Shown: positions 45,324-51,734 of the stretch, piece by piece | How the letters are laid out: each line of letters starts with the position of its first letter | Position numbering within the stretch: the stretch's first letter is position 1 | DNA from: Blastopirellula sp. | Lineage (GTDB): Bacteria; Planctomycetota; Planctomycetia; Pirellulales; Pirellulaceae | NCBI GenBank assembly: GCA_002733575.1 | Contig: NVWB01000020.1 | Span: 1 to 51,734, forward strand | DNA length: 51,734 nucleotides | Direction of reading: 5' to 3' | Program-made: the position numbers and the translations under genes | Notes under the pieces: generated by a model | The model's input: only the letters and a program-made list of their open reading frames with translations | Databases searched by the model: none | What the model was told of the DNA's origin: nothing

Positions 45324-48300
45324 CTACACGGCTAAAGACTCACGATGTTCCATCACGATTGGAATCGATTTTTTAACTGTGATTGCAGTGCATCGTCGGC
45401 ACATCACCAACACATACGCACTCGGCACAAAACACAACGCCAGGATCGTTGCACCGGTCACTCCGCCTGCGATCGCTACTGCCATTGGTGGCCAAAACCC
45501 TCCTCCACTTAGCACTAGAGGCAAAAAACCAACAATGGTCGTTACGGTAGTTGCCAATACATGGCGTGTTGAACGCACGACAACGTCTGCGATCGCCTCG
45601 GGATCCCCGGCACGTGCTTGTTCATCATCTCGTATAGCAGCTGCCACAACGATAGCATCGTTGATTGCGACTCCCACTAAACCCATTGTTCCTACGATGG
45701 CCATAAATCCAAAGGAAAAACCAAAGAGCCATAATGAACCAAGCCCCAGCCCGACACTTAAAATTGCCACAACACCAATCAATGCGGCCATCCTGAACGA
45801 ACTAAACGAAAGCACCAATGTGGCAACCATCATTACCATTAGCACACCAACACTCGACATCAAATTACCTACGGCATCGTTGCGTTTGGCTGACTCGCCA
45901 CCATACTCCAAGCGATAACCCGGTGGCAACTCGAAACCCGAAGCGGCTAAATTATCCTTGAATTCCGCTAGGACAATGCTTGGTAATACGCCCGCAGTGG
46001 TGAAAGCCTGAACCTGACTTAGTCGTTGATTATTGTGACGTGGGATTGCTGCAGAATCAGGGACGAATTGAATCTTTGCCAACGAACCAAGTGGAACACG
46101 CTCACCAGAGAGTGGTAAAACAAGGTCCAACGATGCAAGACTTGATAGATTAGCCCGCTGTGAACCTGCCACACGTACCCGAACAGGTAACTGCTCCGTT
46201 TCTTCCAAAATCGATCCACCAACAACCCCTTCCAGCAGCGCGTCGAGTTGCTCAGCAATCATCTGATTATCAAGGCCAACTAAGCGAGCCTCTTCTTCAT
46301 CGACTTGCAGCACCAACTTCGGCAGAGTCTCCGTTGCATTGTCGCGTGTATGAACGACATCGGGAATTGCTGCCAAGACTTCTCGAACTTGTTGACTCAG
46401 TTCACGTAGTGTTTCCAGATCAGGACCGAAAACTCGCACCTCAATCGGTGCGTCGAAAGGAGGCCCTTGCTCTAACTGGCGAACCAGGACACGAGCCTCA
46501 GGCAGTAACTCATCCAGTTCCTTCTGCAGTTGATGGATCAACGGCCCGATGTCCTCTGCTGAATCTAGTTCAATCAAACCTTGAGCGTAGTTGGCTGCGA
46601 ACTCGCGACGTTTAACGATGTTGTAATAAAAACTGGGAGCACTTTCACCCAGGAACCAACTAACTCGTTTGACACGAGAATTGGCCAGTAATTGCTCGCG
46701 AGCCTGGATCGTCAGTTGTTTTGTCGCTTGAATAGACCCATGCGCTGGAAGTTCGATTTCAACATGAATCTGATTTCGATCAGCCGGTGGAAAAAACTGT
46801 TCCGGCAGGTGTCGGGCTTGTATGAATCCGAAAACTGGTAACACAACTGCCAGTGCCATGCCCCACCAAGGACGTCGAAACAGTTGAACTAAAACAGCTC
46901 GATAGACTGCTGTCATGTGATCGTTCGTATAACCACTCTGCCACCAGTGCTGGGCACGTCCCTCGATCTGAGAAGCCAACGCTGAAAGCGCTGGAATAAC
47001 CGTTAACGCCAGTAATAGTGAACTGAAGATTGCCAAGATTACACTCGTCGCAATCGTACCAACAAACTCACCTGCGGGGCCAGGCATTAACGCCAGTGGA
47101 GAGAATGCCAAAGCGGTTGTCACAGTGGATCCCAGCAACGGGATCGACAAATGTCGAACGCTATCACTAACTGCCGCAGCACGGGTGACTCCTGCACGGA
47201 GCCGAACCTGAACTTCATCGACAATCACAATCGCATTGTCAATTAACAATCCGAGCGCCAGAATGAGACCAGTGATTGACATTTGGTGCAGAGGCACTTC
47301 TAGCAATCGCAGACCGGTGAGCACCATCAGGGTAGAGAGAGGTAAGGCCACGGACACAATTAATGCACTTCGCCAACCCATCATTAACAGTATTACGACA
47401 ACAATTGCCAGGCCACCAACAGCAAGATTTCCCATCAGCGTGCCCAGGCGAGCTTCGACGTATTTACTTTGCTCATAAATCCGAGTAAGTTCCACCCCAC
47501 GAGGCAACTCCGATTCGAACTGAGTTAAGATTTTATCCACATCGCGAGCCCACAAATCGATGCGAACCTTGGAATCAACTAACGCGCCCAACACTATGGC
47601 ATCAGTCCCTTCGACAACCGACAAGCTCCGTGGCGGCTGCGAGATTCCTTTTCGCACATCGGCCACATCAGATAGTCGTACTACTTGCCCTTCGCTGCCA
47701 AATTGAATGGGCGTTTGGGCAATGCGATCGATGGAATCGAACTCGCCCCCAACTTCCAGTAAAAAGTCTCCATATGTCGATCTGAGTTGTCCTGCTGCAA
47801 CTTTCGCGTCACTGGCCGCAAGTTGTCGAGCCACGTCTGCTGCTGTTAGACCGCGTGCTGCCAATTCGGCCGGACGCAACTCCACAGCAATCTCCTCTTC
47901 AGGGTCGCCAAACACGTCAACATCTTCCGTGCCGGTTACTGCTCTAAGGCGATCTTCTAGTTGCTGCGTTTTACGTCGTAAGATGGCGTAATTTGGACGA
48001 TCATCTTGAGTCCACTTGAGCGCCGTGATTACAGCGTAAGACTTCGTTGTGATTTCATCAATGTCTGGTTTGAGAACTCCGGCGGGAAACTGATTACGTG
48101 CATCGTCGAGCTTGTCACGAATTCGAGACCACACCTCTGCTACTTGATAGACAGTGTCATCCAGCTCTAAGACTAACGTGGAACTGCCGGCTCGTGACAC
48201 CGACTGCACTTCCTTGAGTTCATCAATTTCTTGCAATTCCTCTTCCAGTTTTTCCGTTACGAGAGACTCAACACGCTCGGCAGTCGCTCCAGGAAAACGT

Positions 48301-48440
48301 GTTGTGACGATGGCGAATCGTGGAGTCAGTTCTGGATCTTCAAGTCGAGGCAATACAAAGAAACTCGACATTCCTGCAACCACGATCATGACGACACTGA
48401 GTACCAGTAGACGTGTGTTGCGATAAAATAGATTACTCAT
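45324..48440 (-). CDS. RND efflux transporter permease (AcrB/HAE family)
   Basis: The 1038-residue inner-membrane proton-driven pump has the standard 12-TM, two-porter-loop layout. N-terminal TM1 (LLVLSVVMIVVAGMSSFFVL) is followed by RFPGATAERVESLVTEKLE. TM4 has LGLLIDNAIVIVDEV, where the usual Asp-Asp proton relay pair is Asp-Asn. The second half repeats the pattern (GVAINDAIVVAAAI in TM10). It works with the membrane fusion protein encoded 62 bp upstream. No outer-membrane channel gene is next to it, so it would use one encoded elsewhere. The substrate is unknown. Confidence 0.92.
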   Translation of the reverse strand: MSNLFYRNTRLLVLSVVMIVVAGMSSFFVLPRLEDPELTPRFAIVTTRFPGATAERVESLVTEKLEEELQEIDELKEVQSVSRAGSSTLVLELDDTVYQVAEVWSRIRDKLDDARNQFPAGVLKPDIDEITTKSYAVITALKWTQDDRPNYAILRRKTQQLEDRLRAVTGTEDVDVFGDPEEEIAVELRPAELAARGLTAADVARQLAASDAKVAAGQLRSTYGDFLLEVGGEFDSIDRIAQTPIQFGSEGQVVRLSDVADVRKGISQPPRSLSVVEGTDAIVLGALVDSKVRIDLWARDVDKILTQFESELPRGVELTRIYEQSKYVEARLGTLMGNLAVGGLAIVVVILLMMGWRSALIVSVALPLSTLMVLTGLRLLEVPLHQMSITGLILALGLLIDNAIVIVDEVQVRLRAGVTRAAAVSDSVRHLSIPLLGSTVTTALAFSPLALMPGPAGEFVGTIATSVILAIFSSLLLALTVIPALSALASQIEGRAQHWWQSGYTNDHMTAVYRAVLVQLFRRPWWGMALAVVLPVFGFIQARHLPEQFFPPADRNQIHVEIELPAHGSIQATKQLTIQAREQLLANSRVKRVSWFLGESAPSFYYNIVKRREFAANYAQGLIELDSAEDIGPLIHQLQKELDELLPEARVLVRQLEQGPPFDAPIEVRVFGPDLETLRELSQQVREVLAAIPDVVHTRDNATETLPKLVLQVDEEEARLVGLDNQMIAEQLDALLEGVVGGSILEETEQLPVRVRVAGSQRANLSSLASLDLVLPLSGERVPLGSLAKIQFVPDSAAIPRHNNQRLSQVQAFTTAGVLPSIVLAEFKDNLAASGFELPPGYRLEYGGESAKRNDAVGNLMSSVGVLMVMMVATLVLSFSSFRMAALIGVVAILSVGLGLGSLWLFGFSFGFMAIVGTMGLVGVAINDAIVVAAAIRDDEQARAGDPEAIADVVVRSTRHVLATTVTTIVGFLPLVLSGGGFWPPMAVAIAGGVTGATILALCFVPSAYVLVMCRRCTAITVKKSIPIVMEHRESLAV

Positions 48441-48502
48441 GGAGATGCCTTTTAGTCGATGTATGTATCACGAATATATTTTTTATTATCAAATGTGATA
48501 AA

Positions 48503-49831
48503 CTAATTTTCAACCAACTTAACTACTTGTCCCGCAACAACGCGATGTGATCCAGACGCCAAAACCTGTTCACCAGGTGTGACTGTGCCACGGATCAAGA
48601 CACGTTCTCCATCAAAGTAGATGGCTTCTACCACGCGACTTTCGAGTTTGTGTCCTGCCTCGTGCTTTACTGCGATCATTACTGACCACAGGCCACGAGA
48701 TGATCTTGATAGAGAGGCACTAGGCACCCAGTATCCTTGCTCATCCAGTTTAGTAGGCAACGCCACTCGCACGACCTGACCCGGGACAAGCGCAGAACTT
48801 GCCTCTTCCTCGATTATCAATATGACGTTTCGCGTGCGTGTTGTCAGATTCAACTCTGGAGACACACGAGCAATGGTTGCCGAGTAAGTGGCACCGTGGA
48901 TAACAATTTGGTACGAGTCACCTACTTCGAGCTCACTGGCGATTGCGGCGGGCAAACCAATCCAAGCTTCCAGACGTGCCACTTCGACAAGTCGGAAAAC
49001 AGGACTACCGGTCGCAATAATCGTACCCTCATCAACGTGTCGCTTTGCGATTCTCCCTGCGAACGGAGCAAACAGGACCGTATCTTCGAGGTCGACAGCA
49101 AGTTCACGCAATTCGGCATCGAACCGAGTAACTTTCGCGCTGGCCGCAGTTATCTTTTCCACTCGCGTCCCTGCAACTAACTCATTGAGTCGAGATTGCG
49201 CTGCATCCACACGTGCTTGGGCCGCCTGTAAGCTAAAGAAAGTGTGATCAAATTCCCCTTGAGTAATAGCCTTCTTTTCGAGAAGTTTTTGGTTACGCTT
49301 GTAGTCAGTCTGCAGCAAGGAATGTTGTGCAACCAGTTCACGTATTTCGGCCTGAGAAGTGATGATCTTCTCCTTGCGAGGGCCAGCCTCCAGTTCCGCT
49401 AATATCGCAGCAGCTTCACTTCGGTTTGCCTGCAATTGTGCTTGGTGAGCAAGTAGGTGGCGACGATCTAGCTTGGCCAAAGGTTGGCCCGGTTCAACGT
49501 AGTCTCCTTCATCAACGATCACCGAGAGTATTTTTCCATTGCCATCGAAGCTTAACTCACTGGCACGCGCTGCCACTAATACACCTGTGAACTGTCGTTC
49601 TACCAACACCGACGAAACTTGACGAGCTGTAATTACCTCGACAGGTATTATGCGATCAGAACTCGTTAGCGGAGGCAGGGAGGACTTGGCGAAGGAGCCC
49701 AAAGAGAAGCTGGCAAGCGTCACACCGGTAAGGACGACGATCAGCCCAGACATACGAAGTGTCGTTATTTGACGATTCGTCAAATTGTGATTAAAAAAAT
49801 ACGAATTATGAAACAACTTGTTGTAATTCAT
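48503..49831 (-). CDS. RND efflux periplasmic adaptor (HlyD/MFP family)
   Basis: The roughly 442-residue adaptor has an N-terminal membrane anchor (MSGLIVVLTGVTLASFSLGSFA) and a biotinyl-lipoyl half (ELSFDGNGKILSVIVDEGDYVEPGQPLAKLD). A long alpha-hairpin covers about 140-250, followed by the second lipoyl half (DTVLFAPFAGRIAKRHVDEGT) and a beta-barrel. The frame is open to 49912, but ATG 49831 (MNYNKLF) is preferred because AGAGGTG lies just upstream. It overlaps the TetR gene end by 26 bp. It connects the RND pump to an outer-membrane channel. Confidence 0.88.
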   Translation of the reverse strand: MNYNKLFHNSYFFNHNLTNRQITTLRMSGLIVVLTGVTLASFSLGSFAKSSLPPLTSSDRIIPVEVITARQVSSVLVERQFTGVLVAARASELSFDGNGKILSVIVDEGDYVEPGQPLAKLDRRHLLAHQAQLQANRSEAAAILAELEAGPRKEKIITSQAEIRELVAQHSLLQTDYKRNQKLLEKKAITQGEFDHTFFSLQAAQARVDAAQSRLNELVAGTRVEKITAASAKVTRFDAELRELAVDLEDTVLFAPFAGRIAKRHVDEGTIIATGSPVFRLVEVARLEAWIGLPAAIASELEVGDSYQIVIHGATYSATIARVSPELNLTTRTRNVILIIEEEASSALVPGQVVRVALPTKLDEQGYWVPSASLSRSSRGLWSVMIAVKHEAGHKLESRVVEAIYFDGERVLIRGTVTPGEQVLASGSHRVVAGQVVKLVEN

Positions 49832-50540
49832 CAGAAAACACCTCTTTTTGAACGCGTTGAACAGTTTCATCGTAGTCATAATCTTTTGACAGCGGAAGCC
49901 AATTGTAGCCATCCATCATGCTGCCGATATTGCGACGGATAGCCAGGAATGGATCGTTAATCCCCACCTCCGTGAGTGAGTTAGGGGTTGTCGTCATGAT
50001 AATAGAAGAACCGCCATAACTAATCGACCATAATCCAAACACGATATCCTCAACGGCCATATCCTCAGGCAGTTTTAGGTCGCCATGAGCGATTGCATCA
50101 CGAACAACGCCACCCACTATACCGATGCATGATGCCTCACAGGTTCGCAGCACTTGTTGACGTATTTCCGATGTTTTTTCCCAAATTGAACTCGCCCGAA
50201 TGATCTGCTCAACTTGGAAATGATCGGGGTAAAGCCGAACAAATAACTCGCAAGCAACGCCAATCGCGCTGAGACGCTCGCGAGGCGACCCCTGAAATGA
50301 TGCAGCACGCTCGAATAGATCTTGGCGTTTCTTTAAGGTTTCAATCGCCAGTGCCAGGATGATCTCTTCTTTGTTCTTGAAGTGCTGGTAGATCGTACCT
50401 TTGGAATACTCCATCTCTTCCGCCACTCGATCCATACTCAGCCATAGATAACCGCGATCACCCAACATCCGCCGCGAGACCTCAAGGATCTGCATTTCGC
50501 GTTGCTGTATTTCTCGTTGTTTTCGGGTTAAAGTATTCAT
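49806..50540 (-). CDS. TetR/AcrR family repressor of the RND operon
   Basis: The 244-residue protein has an N-terminal HTH (ILEVSRRMLGDRGYLWLSMDRVAEEMEYSKGTIYQHFKNKEEIILAL) and a helical ligand domain starting LKKRQDLFERAASFQGSPRER. It is the first gene of the leftward efflux operon (TetR, adaptor, pump) and overlaps the adaptor start. It very likely represses its own operon through the dyads at 50555-50576. The inducer is unknown. Confidence 0.9.
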   Translation of the reverse strand: MNTLTRKQREIQQREMQILEVSRRMLGDRGYLWLSMDRVAEEMEYSKGTIYQHFKNKEEIILALAIETLKKRQDLFERAASFQGSPRERLSAIGVACELFVRLYPDHFQVEQIIRASSIWEKTSEIRQQVLRTCEASCIGIVGGVVRDAIAHGDLKLPEDMAVEDIVFGLWSISYGGSSIIMTTTPNSLTEVGINDPFLAIRRNIGSMMDGYNWLPLSKDYDYDETVQRVQKEVFSDELQQVVS

Positions 50541-50554
50541 GACAACTTAATTAT

Positions 50555-50576
50555 TGACTATACGTCATTAAATGAC
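50555..50576. promoter_or_regulatory. Candidate TetR operator of the efflux operon
   Basis: Overlapping dyads TGAC-n5-GTCA (50555-50567) and GTCATTAAATGAC (50564-50576, palindromic apart from its central base) start 14 bp before the TetR ATG. The placement fits autorepression. Confidence 0.55.
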
Positions 50577-50747
50577 AAGTCGATATTTATGTTTCAGGTG
50601 TATTTTCTTAATCTTTTTATCCAAACAAGGGGGTCGGTGATTACTAGAGGCGAGAGATGCAATACATAATTGGGGATTCGGAATCCAATAGATTCGTTCG
50701 GGGTTGTTTACTCCTAATCCTCGATTGCCAGACACATCAGTTCCCAC

Positions 50748-50792
50748 ACTTATCGATCCCATACTTATCGATCCCATACTTATCGATCCCAT
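50748..50792. repeat. Tandem repeat, 3 x 15 bp
   Basis: Three exact copies of ACTTATCGATCCCAT, then a partial start of a fourth (ACT). It lies between the efflux operon and the recombinase frame. The unit contains the palindrome ATCGAT. It could be a recombinase arm-type site or simple slippage. Confidence 0.9.
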
Positions 50793-50814
50793 ACTCTGCT
50801 GAAAGATCGCTTAA

Positions 50815-51734
50815 ACGATCAAGGAAGGTTGGCAACTGTACTTAGAGCGCTGTGAGAGTCCTGAACTCATAGTAGGAGTAAGTCCTGCTACAACAAAACG
50901 ATACAAGGCGGTCTATGCCAAGCACAAAGGTTTCTGTGCACAAAAAAGGTACAAATACTGGTCTGTCATCAATAAAAAAGTGACTCAAGAATATGGCAAA
51001 TGGCTTGATAATAAGGAGTACGCGGATCGAACGATTGTTTTAGAGTTAAACGTAATCTGCTCAATTGTTAAATGGTTAGCAGAAGAAGAGAAATCACCTG
51101 CTTCATGTTGTTTTCTTTTAAAAATGAGCAAGCCTGATGGTAGTAGCACCTATTGTTATTCCCAAAAAGAAGTAACAAGGATGATTGCGTATTGTAATGA
51201 GAATCCCCCACTCCGTTGGATGGGAGGTGTGATTACAGCACTTGCAACATCAGGTTTACGAATTAACGAATTAGCCAGCTTACGCTGGAGTGACCTCGAT
51301 TTCAATTCAAATACTATCAAGCTTACGGACGAGCGATCCAATCCACGAAACAAACAAACTGGGAAACAACGGAGAACAAAATCAAAACGTGATCGAGCAA
51401 TCCCTATGCACCCTGCGTTTTTAAAGGTCGTCTCTTCAATTCCTAAACATCAAGACGGAATTGTGTTCCGTAGTCAGAAGGGAGGTCATATTCGTGACCG
51501 ACAAGTTCTGGCAACTTTACAAGACAAAATCATTCACAAATTAAATGCCGAATTTCAATCACCAAAAGGAGAGATTGGATTTTCTCGTGGCACCACCCAT
51601 GGTCTACGACATTATTTTTGTTCAGAGGCATATCGAAATGGTGCTACTGACGCAGAACTGTTAGAATGGCTAGGTCACACCGATTCAAAAGTTATGAGTT
51701 TGTATCGACACCTTCGCAAAGAAGACAGCCATAA
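50815..51734 (+). CDS. Tyrosine recombinase/integrase, 3'-partial, start not identifiable
   Basis: The open frame runs to the right window edge. The N-terminal core-binding domain (WQLYLERCESPELIVGVSPA, RTIVLELNVICSIVKWLAEE) is followed by the catalytic domain. Catalytic residues seen are Arg in LATSGLRINELASLRWSDLD, the H-x-x-R of THGLRHYF, His in EWLGHTDS and the nucleophile Tyr in VMSLYRHL. No extra IntI-type segment is seen, so it is an ordinary phage/island-type integrase. The frame is preceded by stops at 50800 and 50812, and has no ATG, GTG or TTG before 50980, which lies inside the core-binding domain. The N terminus is therefore probably frameshifted; a neighbouring frame (start 50657, ending SLKRSRKVG) may hold it. 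Confidence 0.75.

Noticed and set aside
50568..50792. Minus-strand open frame with a repeated MGSIS peptide
   Set aside because: It is produced by the 15-bp tandem repeat, has no ribosome site, and would overlap the region just upstream of the efflux operon.
50748..50792. Possible CRISPR array
   Set aside because: The three 15-bp units are directly adjacent with no spacers, and there are no cas genes.
50815..51734. Integron integrase (IntI) to go with the cassettes
   Set aside because: The catalytic domain lacks the extra IntI-type segment between the conserved boxes, and it lies about 9 kb away with unrelated genes between.

Overview
The window looks like a chromosomal stretch of a Gram-negative bacterium, most likely a Planctomycetota member. 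This is inferred from the exosortase with a fused EpsI-like tail, the DUF4954 beta-helix protein next to glmS, the small BON-like protein and the wide use of sigma-54 promoters. No rRNA or tRNA gene is present to confirm it. The left two thirds (1-35.2 kb) is an AT-rich exopolysaccharide/exosortase locus. The right third is an accessory mosaic with visibly different base composition from block to block.

Exopolysaccharide block (1-34.7 kb). A leftward 12-gene run (25155 to 10848) encodes a Wzc-like chain-length protein, an initiating sugar transferase, an O-antigen-ligase-type polymerase, a flippase, a pyruvyl transferase, three glycosyltransferases, a CapK-type adenylation protein, a methyltransferase, a FemAB/GNAT-type acyltransferase and a polysaccharide deacetylase. 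A second leftward run (10568 to 6829) adds two glycosyltransferases and a divergent deacetylase-like protein. A third (6605 to 703) holds a TPR protein, an exosortase and a PEP-CTERM-like surface protein fused to a polytopic membrane domain. A leftward epimerase gene leaves the window at its left edge. Rightward genes add a nucleotide-sugar dehydrogenase, a DUF4954 protein and GlmS, which supply UDP-sugar precursors. A CHASE-type hybrid histidine kinase lies among them. Six of these transcription units start with a convincing sigma-54 (-24/-12) promoter, so the block reads as one RpoN regulon. The Wzc-like protein has lost its Walker motifs and tyrosine tail. No Wza-type outer-membrane exporter is seen.

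Accessory block (34.9-51.7 kb). After a BON-like gene come about 0.8 kb without genes and a frameshifted methyltransferase relic. Next is a higher-GC cluster of a DUF1772-like protein, a zinc-free MDR oxidoreductase and a divergent TetR regulator, with two matching operators between the last two. At 39.3-41.6 kb there are integron-type gene cassettes (a four-TM protein, a 105-residue protein, and a redoxin on the opposite strand), with recognisable attC sites and diverged flanking repeats but no IntI. Then follow a secreted alpha/beta hydrolase and an AhpD-like protein with a sigma-54 promoter. These are divergent from a GAF-AAA-Fis sigma-54 activator, and three dyad enhancer boxes lie in the gap. 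The block ends with an RND efflux operon (TetR, membrane fusion protein, transporter), a 15-bp tandem repeat and a tyrosine recombinase that runs off the right edge and lacks a visible start.

All functions are read from motifs and gene context. No database search was run.
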